The notes beneath the pieces were generated by a model. The model was given only the letters and a program-made list of their open reading frames with translations. It was not told where the DNA came from and searched no databases. This document shows positions 35,928 through 44,559 of a stretch of 59,868 bases of DNA, in pieces. The stretch spans positions 1-59,868 of the forward strand of contig JAUNCG010000006.1 in NCBI GenBank assembly GCA_030526715.1, in the 5' to 3' direction. Both the position numbers and the translations under genes were made by a program. Each line of letters begins with the position of its first letter. Position 1 is the first letter of the stretch. The DNA is from Eubacteriales bacterium. Lineage in GTDB: Bacteria; Bacillota; Clostridia; Lachnospirales; Lachnospiraceae.

Positions 35928-37196
35928 CTATGCAAATGCGATCCAGAGATAGATATACGCAGGAATCACGGCCGCCAGTGTAAACGGAATACCGATCTTC
36001 GTAAAGTCACCGGTGCTCACCTCATATCCCTCTCTGCGAAGAATACCGATTCCCGTAATATTCGCAGAAGCGCCGATGGGGGTACAGTTGCCTCCCAGCG
36101 TAGCTCCGGAGAGCAGTCCGAAATAAAGTACGGTCGGAGAGATTCCCAAAGTAGAAGCCAGTCCGGTCACTACAGGAAGCATCGTGGCCGTATACGGAAT
36201 GTTATCAATAAATGCAGAAATCACCACAGAACCCCACACAAGAATCGTATAGAGTACAAATACATTGCCGCCGCCAAGCCTCGCCAGCTGTGCAGCCGCA
36301 GCATCGATCACTCCCATATTGTTGATACCGCCGATGATCAGGAACAGCCCTACCAGAATCCCAATGGTCTCAAAATCGATCGCCCACAGCGGTCCGGTCA
36401 CGGACTCTAAGCTTCTGTTCTTTATCAGGTTATAAATCAACCCAACGATCATGAGGATCATACAGATCACTCCGTTCGTGATATCCGGCTTCTCCGGAAT
36501 AAAGGAAGCGATAATCAGTAAAACTACCGTTCCCGTAAGCAGAATACTCGGCATGTAATCTGTCACTTCCGTGCGAACCGAAGCGGGTTCGATCCTTTCT
36601 TTCTCTTTTCTGAAAATCCATGCAAGAATCAGAGCCGCAAAGACTGCGCCTGCCTCAACTACGAAAAACATACCCGGTCTGCCGTTGTAAAAGAAGAAAT
36701 CCATAAAGCTCATCTTGGCGTAGGAGCCCAGCATAATCGCTGTCGTATCTCCCACCAGCGTCGCTGCTCCCTGCAGATTAGAAGAAACTGCAATACCGAT
36801 GATAAACGGTACCGGATTCGTCTTCAGCTTACGGCAAATAGCAAGCCCCACAGGAGCGACCATCAGAACCGTAGCCACATTATCCACAAATGCCGAGATC
36901 ACTCCTGCGAACAGCGCCAATGCCACAGCCGCCATCTGCACACTGTGTACATGCTCCATCACGATATCTGCCAGACGAGCCGGCATATGACTGTCAATAA
37001 AAAGCTGCACCAGTCCCATCGTTCCGGCAATCATAAAAAGAACATTAAAATCGATCGCATCAAAGATCTGATTCAGCGGAAGCATTCCCGTCGCAATAAA
37101 CACAGCTGCTGAACCCAGTGCGATGATGGGACGATATTTGCTGAACATAAGCATCAGCACATACGTCAATGCAAAAAGTATCAATGCATAAATCAT
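35928..37196 (-). CDS. SLC13/ArsB-NhaD superfamily permease
   Basis: 422 residues with about eleven helices. The repeated NVATVLMVAPVGLAI and NIPYTATMLPVVTGL segments (one in each half) and ANITGIG near the end match the ion-transporter superfamily that includes CitMHS, ArsB and NhaD. It may carry dicarboxylate, sulfate, arsenite or Na+/H+; no arsenic genes are adjacent. Expressed with the secreted protein gene downstream. TTAAGGAGGG precedes the ATG. Confidence 0.88.
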   Translation of the reverse strand: MIYALILFALTYVLMLMFSKYRPIIALGSAAVFIATGMLPLNQIFDAIDFNVLFMIAGTMGLVQLFIDSHMPARLADIVMEHVHSVQMAAVALALFAGVISAFVDNVATVLMVAPVGLAICRKLKTNPVPFIIGIAVSSNLQGAATLVGDTTAIMLGSYAKMSFMDFFFYNGRPGMFFVVEAGAVFAALILAWIFRKEKERIEPASVRTEVTDYMPSILLTGTVVLLIIASFIPEKPDITNGVICMILMIVGLIYNLIKNRSLESVTGPLWAIDFETIGILVGLFLIIGGINNMGVIDAAAAQLARLGGGNVFVLYTILVWGSVVISAFIDNIPYTATMLPVVTGLASTLGISPTVLYFGLLSGATLGGNCTPIGASANITGIGILRREGYEVSTGDFTKIGIPFTLAAVIPAYIYLWIAFA

Positions 37197-37225
37197 CTAT
37201 AACCCTCCTTAACTCAGATTTTTCA

Positions 37226-37254
37226 AGTATAACGCATTCCTCTGAAAAAAGAAA
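37226..37254 (-). promoter_or_regulatory. Promoter of the SLC13-type permease unit
   Basis: Minus-strand TATACT (37231-37226) with a weak TTTCTT (37254-37249) 17 bases upstream, 29 bases before the start codon. Confidence 0.45.
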
Positions 37255-37274
37255 GGGATTTCCGACTCATTTTT

Positions 37275-38504
37275 CTACTGCGCAGGTCTCTGTGCTCCGC
37301 ACTCCGGACAGAATCTGCCCTTATTCACAGAACCGCAGGCACATACCCAACTGTCCGCTGCAGGCTTCAATGCACCGCAGTTCTGGCAGAACTTACCTGT
37401 ATTGCCGGTCTGTCCGCAGCTGCAGCTCCATACTCCGGCTGCCTGTGCCGCCGACTGCTGCCCCACAGTCTGCGCCTGCTGCTGTTGCTGCATCTGCTGT
37501 TGCTGCATCTGATAAAGATTCTGAGCATTCACACCGCCTGCCTGCGCCGCCATATTCATTCCCATAAATCCCATCATCGCACCATTCGGATTCTGTGCCG
37601 CTGACTGCATCGCCGCTGCCTGCGCACCTACAAGCTGCGCAGCTGCCATTCCCGGATCGCGGAAGGTCGCATTTCGCTGCAGCTCCTTGATCATCTTCTC
37701 ATCTTCCTCACTGGCCTTGATGGAGGATACGCCAAAGGAAACGATCTCAATTCCTCTCAGCTCACGCCATTTCGCGGAAAGCACCTCGTTCAATGCGTCG
37801 GCCAGCTCCATGGTATGTCCCGGCAGAGAGCTGTAGCGGATCCCCATATCGGAAATCTTGGCAAAGGCCGGCTGAAGCGCTGTCAAAAGCTCTGTCTTTA
37901 ACTGTACGTCCAGCTGATCTCTGGTGTATTCGTCCGTCACATTCCCGCACACATTTGTGTAAAACAGCAGCGGATTCATGATATGGTAACTGTACTCGCC
38001 AAAACAGCGAACCGAAATATCCAGATCCAGACCGATATTGCGATCTACCACACGGAAAGGAACCGGCGAAGCCGTACCATACTTATTTCCCATCAATTCC
38101 CTGATGTTAAAATAGTAAACTCTCTGATCCATCGGCGCCTCACCGCCAAAGGTGAAGCGTTTACCCACATTGGCAAATACTCTGCCAATGCCGCTATCCA
38201 GATCACCGGAGAAAATAGACGGTTCCTTGGAGTTATCGAAGGTATATTCTCCCGGCTCTGCGCAGACCTCCACCACCTTGCCCTGCTCCACGATCATCAT
38301 ACACTGACCGTCTGCCACTGCGATTACAGAACCATCGGTGATGATATTATCTCCACCCTTTTTATTAGCTGAACGTCCTGAAGTTTTTTTTCTTCCCTTA
38401 ACCACCAGTACGTCCTCCGGAATAGCTTCACAATAAAAATATTCTTTCCACTGATCCGCAAGTACACCGCCCGCAGATCCTAAAGCTGCTTTTATTAATC
38501 CCAT
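37275..38504 (-). CDS. SPFH/band-7 domain protein with C-terminal zinc ribbons
   Basis: 409 residues. Residues about 50-290 form the SPFH domain (VADGQCMMIVEQGKVVEVCAEPG; GIEIVSFGVSSIKASEEDE), then an Ala/Gln/Met-rich linker with Q repeats (about 320-355) and two zinc ribbons, CSCGQ..CQNCG and CACGS..CPECG. The layout matches the 'virion core protein (lumpy skin disease virus)' family, with YdjI-like membrane-associated scaffolding. It has no membrane helix, so localisation may need a partner. It has its own promoter. Confidence 0.88.
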   Translation of the reverse strand: MGLIKAALGSAGGVLADQWKEYFYCEAIPEDVLVVKGRKKTSGRSANKKGGDNIITDGSVIAVADGQCMMIVEQGKVVEVCAEPGEYTFDNSKEPSIFSGDLDSGIGRVFANVGKRFTFGGEAPMDQRVYYFNIRELMGNKYGTASPVPFRVVDRNIGLDLDISVRCFGEYSYHIMNPLLFYTNVCGNVTDEYTRDQLDVQLKTELLTALQPAFAKISDMGIRYSSLPGHTMELADALNEVLSAKWRELRGIEIVSFGVSSIKASEEDEKMIKELQRNATFRDPGMAAAQLVGAQAAAMQSAAQNPNGAMMGFMGMNMAAQAGGVNAQNLYQMQQQQMQQQQQAQTVGQQSAAQAAGVWSCSCGQTGNTGKFCQNCGALKPAADSWVCACGSVNKGRFCPECGAQRPAQ

Positions 38505-38530
38505 GATTACGACTCCTCTCCTTTTTTTTC

Positions 38531-38559
38531 ATTTTATCCAAAAATACCTGAGAGTACAA
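38531..38559 (-). promoter_or_regulatory. Promoter of the SPFH gene
   Basis: Minus-strand TTGTAC (38559-38554) and TAAAAT (38536-38531), 17 bases apart, 27 bases upstream of the ATG. Confidence 0.6.
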
Positions 38560-38616
38560 TACTAAAATTTACATCTTTTAGGAGGCTGCACTCCTGAAGC
38601 TCTGTTACTGTATATC

Positions 38617-38655
38617 GACAAAAAGCGCCCAGCATATCAAAATGCCGGGCGCTTC
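38617..38655 (-). terminator. Terminator of the opp operon
   Basis: AAGCGCCCGGCAT and ATGCTGGGCGCTT form a 13-bp stem (38623-38654) with one mismatch-type G-T pair. On the minus strand TTTTTG follows. It lies about 48 bases after the oppA stop. Confidence 0.85.
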
Positions 38656-38701
38656 TATGTTCAGATATTTTATGACTTCGATGCCTTTGACAGACTCGGG
38701 A

Positions 38702-40312
38702 TTACTCCTCGATATCTGCGTACATGAAGTACCAGTATCCGTATGCAGAATGCCATGAACCCTTGATGGTATCACGCTGCAACCAGAAGTCATTGTAATA
38801 TGCTACCGGAATGCAAGCATAGTCTGCCATCATGACATCCTCTGCTGTATGAAGAGCCTCAGAACGCTCTGCAGCGTCTGTCGTAGTTCTGGAAAGATCC
38901 ATAGCTGCGTCAAACTCCTCGTTAGAGTACTTACCATCGTTGTTGCCGTTGGTGGTGTAAAGCAGATCCAGCATGTTGGACGGATCGCTGTAGTCACCTA
39001 CCCAGCCGTTACGTGCGATCTCGTACTCACCGTTACGACGCATCGGTGTGAAGCTGGACCACTCAACGATCTCAACATCAAGATCGATACCGATCTCAGC
39101 CCAAGCCTGCTGCAGATACTCTGCTACTGTCTTGTGATAACCGCTGTCGTTGGTTGTGTAGTGCAGAGTCGGGAGACCCTCGCCGTTCGGATAACCAGCC
39201 TCTTCGAGAGCTGCAAGTGCGCCATCGATATCAGCAGTCTCCGGCAGATAAGTCTCTCCACCGTTTGCATTGTCCATGAAGTCGCTTCCGTCGGTATCCT
39301 TCCAGCCCGGTCCCATGAAGTTGACAGCCGGAGAATAGGTTCCCTGCATCAGAGTGTTTGCCACATAGTCTCTGTCGATAGAAAGGCTCAGAGCCTTACG
39401 AACGAGCGGATTGTCAAACGGCTCTTTCTCAGTATTCAGAGAAATATAGTAGGTACCGATAATCGGGTCAACATAGAACTCCGGATTGCCGTCAAGGCTC
39501 GGGATCTCCTCCATCGGAACATCCTTGATGAAATCTACTTCACCGGTCTGATATGCGCTGTAAGATGCGTTTGCATCCTCGATCAGATTCCACTTAATGC
39601 TGTCAAGCTTAATAGCATCTGCGTTCCAGTAGTTCGGGTTCTTCTCTGTGATGATGTGAGAGCCCGGAACCCACTCAGTAATCATGAACGGTCCGTTAGA
39701 AACATAGGTAGACGGATCGATCGCCCATGCATCGCCGTTATCCTCTACGGTAGCTTCCTGTACCGGGCTGAGGGTTGCGAATGCAGCAAGGCTGTCGAAG
39801 AACGGGCAGTTCTCAGCCAGAGTTACTACAAAGGTCTGAGCATCCGGTGCTTCTACCTTCAGTGCATCGAGATCACCTTCTATAGCCTCATTGAAGCCTT
39901 CCACCATGCCAAGAACGGTCTCAGCATACGGAGCAGCCACCTCCGGATCGCATACACGCTTCCATGTGTATACAAAATCATTCGCGGTCAGGTCACTTCC
40001 GTCAGACCACTTCAGACCATCTCTCAGATGGAAGGTCCATACCAGACCATCTTCAGATGTCTCCCAGCTCTCTGCCTGACCCGGAGCAATCTTTCCTTCC
40101 TCGTCTACGGTCAGCAGACACTCGAACAGGTGCAGAAGCATATTGCCTCCGTCTACCGCACTGTTCAGTGCCGGATCCAGTGTCTCAGGGTTCGGTCCGA
40201 TCTGTACGGACAGCTGCTTGCCCTCTTCTGCCGCTGCTGTCACGGAAATGCCGCTCACCATAGAAACGGTCATTGCTGCTGCCATCAGCAGGCTGATGAT
40301 TTTTCTTTTCAT
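38702..40312 (-). CDS. oppA: Oligopeptide ABC transporter substrate-binding protein OppA
   Basis: About 536 residues, SBP_bac_5 family. A signal peptide (KRKIISLLMAAAMTVSMVSG...AAA-EEG) is followed by the family start GPNPETLDPALNSAVDGG and the FVYTWKRVCDPEVAAPYA motif. It captures peptides outside the cell for the OppBCDF channel. No lipobox cysteine is present in the first 60 residues, unlike most Gram-positive OppA lipoproteins. AAGGAGG lies six bases before the ATG at 40312 (three before the ATG at 40315). It is the last gene of the operon. Confidence 0.93.
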   Translation of the reverse strand: MKRKIISLLMAAAMTVSMVSGISVTAAAEEGKQLSVQIGPNPETLDPALNSAVDGGNMLLHLFECLLTVDEEGKIAPGQAESWETSEDGLVWTFHLRDGLKWSDGSDLTANDFVYTWKRVCDPEVAAPYAETVLGMVEGFNEAIEGDLDALKVEAPDAQTFVVTLAENCPFFDSLAAFATLSPVQEATVEDNGDAWAIDPSTYVSNGPFMITEWVPGSHIITEKNPNYWNADAIKLDSIKWNLIEDANASYSAYQTGEVDFIKDVPMEEIPSLDGNPEFYVDPIIGTYYISLNTEKEPFDNPLVRKALSLSIDRDYVANTLMQGTYSPAVNFMGPGWKDTDGSDFMDNANGGETYLPETADIDGALAALEEAGYPNGEGLPTLHYTTNDSGYHKTVAEYLQQAWAEIGIDLDVEIVEWSSFTPMRRNGEYEIARNGWVGDYSDPSNMLDLLYTTNGNNDGKYSNEEFDAAMDLSRTTTDAAERSEALHTAEDVMMADYACIPVAYYNDFWLQRDTIKGSWHSAYGYWYFMYADIEE

Positions 40313-40375
40313 CATTTTCCTCCTTGTGATGATGTTATTTATGCTTAACAGCCATATTGGCTATAGCACATCCTT

Positions 40376-41428
40376 TTAATTCAGCTCCTCAATTCTGTGG
40401 CAGGCCGCATAATGACCCTTGCTGATCTCACGCCACTTCGGAACCTCCTGTGCGCACTGCTCTGTAGCATACGGACATCTTGTACGGAATCTGCAGCCGG
40501 ACGGCGGATTCAGCGGACTCGGTACATCTCCCTCCAGCACGATACGCTTATTCTCTCTTGCCGTCTTCGGATCTGCGATCGGGATCGCGGAGATCAGACT
40601 CTTCGTGTATGGATGCAGACTGTTGAAGATCAGCTCGTAGCTGTCCGCCAGCTCTACCAGCTTACCCAGATACATCACGCCGATTCTGTTGGAGATATGC
40701 TTTACCACCGACAGATCGTGAGCAATAAACAGATAGGTCAGACCTCGCTCTGCCTGCAGATCCTCAAACATGTTGACTACCTGCGCCTGAATCGATACGT
40801 CCAGTGCGGAGATCGGTTCATCACATACAATAAACTGCGGATTTACCGCAAGCGCTCTCGCAATACCTACACGCTGACGCTGTCCGCCGGAGAACTCATG
40901 CGGATAACGATTCGCATGCTCGGAGTTCAGTCCGACATTCTCCAGAAGCTTCTGAATCATATTATAACGCTCCTGCCGGTTGGATGCAAGATGATGGATG
41001 TCAATCGCTTCCCCCACAATATCTCCAACGGTCATACGCGGGTCAAGACTTGCATAGGGATCCTGAAATACGATCTGCATCTCTCTGCGATAGGATTTCA
41101 TATCCACTGCCGTCTTCTTGCCAAGCTTCGGCACGCCGTTCTCCAGAATATCCTGTCCCTCATCATCCATCATCGGAACATCGCCGCTGTCAAACAGTAC
41201 CTTATCATTGTAAATGATACGTCCCTTCGTCGGCTCATAAAGACGCAGAAGAGAACGTCCCGTGGTAGTCTTGCCGCATCCGGACTCACCTACAAGTCCA
41301 AGCGTCTCTCCCTTATTAATAAAGAATGAAACGTCGTCCACCGCCTGTACATATTTTTTGTTTTTTCCAAATCCACCTGCCGGGAAATACTGGTAGAGAT
41401 GTTCTATCTTCAGCAATTTATTACTCAC
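40376..41428 (-). CDS. oppF: Oligopeptide ABC transporter ATPase OppF
   Basis: About 350 residues. Walker [19 protein letters not shown], signature [15 protein letters not shown], Walker [19 protein letters not shown], and the C-terminal oligo_HPY segment [17 protein letters not shown]. The preferred start is GTG at 41428, which overlaps the oppD stop (GTGA) and lies 9 bases after GGAGG; an ATG at 41470 would extend 14 codons into oppD without need. Confidence 0.94.
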   Translation of the reverse strand: MSNKLLKIEHLYQYFPAGGFGKNKKYVQAVDDVSFFINKGETLGLVGESGCGKTTTGRSLLRLYEPTKGRIIYNDKVLFDSGDVPMMDDEGQDILENGVPKLGKKTAVDMKSYRREMQIVFQDPYASLDPRMTVGDIVGEAIDIHHLASNRQERYNMIQKLLENVGLNSEHANRYPHEFSGGQRQRVGIARALAVNPQFIVCDEPISALDVSIQAQVVNMFEDLQAERGLTYLFIAHDLSVVKHISNRIGVMYLGKLVELADSYELIFNSLHPYTKSLISAIPIADPKTARENKRIVLEGDVPSPLNPPSGCRFRTRCPYATEQCAQEVPKWREISKGHYAACHRIEELN

Positions 41429-42423
41429 TGCTTCGCTCCTCCTTCCAGCTCGGCTCTCTGATTCATCCAACAGGACGCATAGTGTACCCCGTCAAAATCG
41501 GTGATCGGCGCTTTTTCTCTCAGACAGATCTTCATGCAGCTGTCACATCTGGACGCAAAGGGGCAGCCCTTCGGCGGATTCAGCAGATCGACCGGCGTTC
41601 CCTCAATGGGAATCAGACGCTCATGCTCTTTGCTGTCCATTCTCGGAATACTCCGGATCAGACCCTTCGTATACTCGTGCTTCGGGCGATAGAAAATATC
41701 ATCTGTTGTTCCATATTCCACGATATTCCCTGCATACATGACTGCAATGTGATCACACATGCTGGCCACCACGCCAAGATCGTGCGTAATCATCATGATC
41801 GCCATACCAAGCTTGTCCTTCAGCTCCATCATCAGCTCAAGGATCTGTGCCTGAATCGTCACGTCCAGCGCCGTTGTCGGCTCATCCGCGATCAAAAGCT
41901 TCGGCTCACAGGCCAATGCGATCGCGATCATCACACGCTGTCTCATACCTCCGGACAGCTCATGCGGATACTGCCTTAATCTCTTCTCCGGCTCATTGAT
42001 ACCAACAAGCTGAAGTAATTCCACGGCTCTCGCCTGAATTTCACTCTTACTCTTATCTGTATGTAGCTTCAACACCTCACGGATCTGATTACCGATGGTA
42101 TACACCGGATTCAGACTGGTCATCGGATCCTGAAAGATAATGGATACCTCCTTACCTCTCATCTTCTGGAACTCTTTCTCAGACATATCGTTGATATGAT
42201 GACCGTTGAAATCAAGGGAGCCTCCCATCAGCTTGCCCGGATAAGCCGTCAGCCCCATCAGGCTGTAGGCGGTTACGGACTTACCGGAGCCGCTCTCTCC
42301 TACGATTCCGAGAACCTCACCCTGCTTAATATGAATGCTTACGTCATTTAACGCTTTTACCTCTCCCGCAGGTGTAAAGAAGGAAAGGCGCTCATGCTCT
42401 ACATTTACAAGAAAATCACTCAT
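41425..42423 (-). CDS. oppD: Oligopeptide ABC transporter ATPase OppD
   Basis: 332 residues: Walker A GIVGESGSGKSVTAYSLMG (about 38-56), signature LSGGMRQRVMIAIAL, Walker B LLIADEPTTALDVTIQAQ, and a C-terminal oligo_HPY region with cysteines (GCPFASRCDSCMKIC), a possible iron-sulfur site as in related Opp/Dpp ATPases. Pairs with OppF to power the permease. AAAGGAG precedes the ATG; the gene follows oppC by 16 bases. Confidence 0.95.
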   Translation of the reverse strand: MSDFLVNVEHERLSFFTPAGEVKALNDVSIHIKQGEVLGIVGESGSGKSVTAYSLMGLTAYPGKLMGGSLDFNGHHINDMSEKEFQKMRGKEVSIIFQDPMTSLNPVYTIGNQIREVLKLHTDKSKSEIQARAVELLQLVGINEPEKRLRQYPHELSGGMRQRVMIAIALACEPKLLIADEPTTALDVTIQAQILELMMELKDKLGMAIMMITHDLGVVASMCDHIAVMYAGNIVEYGTTDDIFYRPKHEYTKGLIRSIPRMDSKEHERLIPIEGTPVDLLNPPKGCPFASRCDSCMKICLREKAPITDFDGVHYASCWMNQRAELEGGAKQ

Positions 42424-42439
42424 TTAGCCCACTCCTTTC

Positions 42440-43492
42440 TTAATCCTTCATCTTCGGGTCAAAGGCATCGCGCAGTCCGTCACCGAGCAGGTTAAAGCTC
42501 AAAATAATCAGACTGATCAACAGCGCCGGAATAAACAACAGATGCGGATATGTATTCAGACCGTTGATCGCATCACTCGCCAGACTTCCCAGAGACGGCA
42601 TCGGCACCGCTACACCAAGTCCAAGGAAGCTTAAGAAGCTTTCCGTAAAAATCGAGGACGGAATCTGCAGTGTTGTCGTTACGATCAGTGTACCGATACA
42701 GTTTGTCAGAAGATGCTTCTTGATAATTCTTCTGTTAGATGCACCCAGCGCTTTCGCCGCGGTCACATACTCACTCTCCTTCAGGGTCAGGATCTGGCTT
42801 CGCACCATTCGCGCCATTCCCCCCCAGTATAGAAGTGCAAATACAATAAAGATACTGATCAGGTTCGCGCCGAGAATCTGCACCCAGCCAAAGCCCGGCA
42901 CTTTTCCCAGCTGATCGATCGGCGCCTTCAGTGCAAAGGAAATCAATACAATCAGCAAAATATCCGGGATCGTATAAATGATATCTACAATACGCATCAT
43001 CAGGATATCTACCCAGCCGCCGAAAAATGCAGCGACAGAGCCGAAGATAGAACCGATCACAAGAATGATCACGGCTGCTACCAGACCGACGATCAGAGAA
43101 ATACGGCTTCCCATCATGACACGGATCGCATAATCTCGTCCCATCTTATCCGTTCCCATGATGTGGGGGAATACATGCTCTCCCGCGTCTATTCTGGCCT
43201 GCTCATCCGCAGAATATGTAAATGGGGCCAGATTATTGCTGCCCTTGATCTGCTGCTCATAAGAGTAGGGGTAGAATATCGGCACAATAAATGCAAAAAA
43301 CATAATAATGATGACGACCACCAGACTGACCATGGCGATCTTATTCTTTTTCAGACGGCGCAAACCATCTTTCCAGAAGCTTACGCTCTCGCGCATGACA
43401 ACCAGCCCCTGTTTCTCATCCCCGGTTGCGGGAAGAAAATCATCCGGGTGGATCCTCGCCTGTAAGCTTAACGGATTTGGACTTTCTTTCAT
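42440..43492 (-). CDS. oppC: Oligopeptide ABC transporter permease OppC
   Basis: 350 residues. A cytoplasmic N-terminus (about 1-50), one helix (about 52-72), an extracytoplasmic loop with GTDKMGRDYAIRVMMGSRISL, then five more helices including the EAA-like loop YVTAAKALGASNRRIIKKHLLTN. The C-terminal LSFNLLGDGLRDAFDPKMKD is a hallmark of OppC/DppC. It forms the translocation pore with OppB. Confidence 0.95.
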   Translation of the reverse strand: MKESPNPLSLQARIHPDDFLPATGDEKQGLVVMRESVSFWKDGLRRLKKNKIAMVSLVVVIIIMFFAFIVPIFYPYSYEQQIKGSNNLAPFTYSADEQARIDAGEHVFPHIMGTDKMGRDYAIRVMMGSRISLIVGLVAAVIILVIGSIFGSVAAFFGGWVDILMMRIVDIIYTIPDILLIVLISFALKAPIDQLGKVPGFGWVQILGANLISIFIVFALLYWGGMARMVRSQILTLKESEYVTAAKALGASNRRIIKKHLLTNCIGTLIVTTTLQIPSSIFTESFLSFLGLGVAVPMPSLGSLASDAINGLNTYPHLLFIPALLISLIILSFNLLGDGLRDAFDPKMKD

Positions 43493-43505
43493 TTGTTCTC
43501 TCTCC

Positions 43506-44423
43506 TTATTTCAACTTAATACGCGGATCTACCAGCTTGTAAACGATATCCACGACCACATTCATCAATACCATAAGGGTTGCAAGAAAGATCGTCGTAC
43601 CCATGATCACCGTGTAATCTCTGTTCGTAATAGAACTGATAAATTCTCTTCCCAGTCCCGGGATGTTAAAGATTTTCTCAACAATAAAGCTTCCTGTCAC
43701 TGTGTAGGCAAGCAGCGGTCCCATATAGGTAACGACCGGAAGAATCGCATTTCTCAGAGCATGCTTAAAAAGTCTCACAAACTGATTTAAGCCCTTCGCT
43801 CTCGCTGTGCGCATATAATCCTGCCCCAGTACATCCAGCATGGAGGATCTCATCAGACGGGTAATATATGCCGTCGGATAAAACGCCAACGCGGTGATCG
43901 GCATGATGAAATGCTTCCATGTTCCCAAGCCCAGTGTCGGCAGCCATCCAAGACGCATGCCGAAGAAATACATCAGCAGGGTACAGATCACGAAGCTTGG
44001 CACCGCAATACCGCAGGTGGCCAGCACAATGATCACATTATCGACCACCTTTCCTCTGTGCAGCGCCGATACGCATCCCAGCGGAACCCCGATACAGAAC
44101 GCGATCAAAACTGCCAGTCCTCCGATCCTTGCGGAAACCGGAAATTTACTTGTTATAATAGAAGCAACGGTACGGCCTCTCTGCTTCAGGCTGTCGCCAA
44201 AATCAAACTGTACTGCGCCTTTGATATACGTCACATACTGTTCTGACAGCGGTTTATCCAAACCATATTTTTCTTCTAATGCGGCAAGTGCCTTCGGACT
44301 TACGGCCTTCTCTGATAAAAATGGACCACCGGGGACCAGATTCATCAGAAAGAACGTCAGCGTGGCAACCAACCAGATGGTGATCAGCGCAATACCAAGG
44401 CGCTTCACTACATACTTTCCCAT
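43506..44423 (-). CDS. oppB: Oligopeptide ABC transporter permease OppB
   Basis: 305 residues with about six helices. Family motifs are the N-terminal YVVKRLGIALITIWLVATLTFFLM, LMNLVPGGPF, the EAA loop YMRTARAKGLNQFVRLFKHALRN and the C-terminal VDIVYKLVDPRIKLK. It is the first gene of the opp operon and lies directly behind a strong promoter. Confidence 0.95.
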   Translation of the reverse strand: MGKYVVKRLGIALITIWLVATLTFFLMNLVPGGPFLSEKAVSPKALAALEEKYGLDKPLSEQYVTYIKGAVQFDFGDSLKQRGRTVASIITSKFPVSARIGGLAVLIAFCIGVPLGCVSALHRGKVVDNVIIVLATCGIAVPSFVICTLLMYFFGMRLGWLPTLGLGTWKHFIMPITALAFYPTAYITRLMRSSMLDVLGQDYMRTARAKGLNQFVRLFKHALRNAILPVVTYMGPLLAYTVTGSFIVEKIFNIPGLGREFISSITNRDYTVIMGTTIFLATLMVLMNVVVDIVYKLVDPRIKLK

Positions 44424-44476
44424 GTTTCTTTCTCCTTATCTATTCTTCAGGCTTCAATAATTCACACCATTCTGTC

Positions 44477-44505
44477 ATTGTAGCCTCAACACACACATCT
44501 GTCAA
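44477..44505 (-). promoter_or_regulatory. Strong sigma-A promoter of the opp operon
   Basis: Minus-strand TTGACA (44505-44500, perfect) and TACAAT (44482-44477), 17 bases apart, about 55 bases upstream of oppB. It lies two bases from a 26-bp tandem repeat that contains the pepT 3' end. Confidence 0.85.
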
Positions 44506-44507
44506 GC

Positions 44508-44559
44508 TCTTCCGCACACCGCATACAATTTTATCTTCCGCACACCGCATACAATTTTA
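44508..44559. repeat. Perfect 26-bp tandem duplication at the pepT 3' end
   Basis: Positions 44508-44533 and 44534-44559 are identical. The pepT stop (TAA, 44533-44531) is formed at the junction of the two copies. A single copy would have let the frame run two codons beyond the arginine, through GCT to a TGA that lies inside the -35 TTGACA of the opp promoter. Confidence 0.95.

Noticed and set aside
38849..40348. A 499-codon open frame on the plus strand opposite oppA
   Set aside because: It is antisense to a strongly recognisable OppA, has no family motifs, and is rich in Arg, Cys, His and Ile as expected of an antisense frame.
41429..41470. Extension of oppF to an ATG at 41470
   Set aside because: The extra 14 codons lie inside oppD and precede the family's normal start; GTG at 41428 has a good ribosome binding site and the GTGA overlap.
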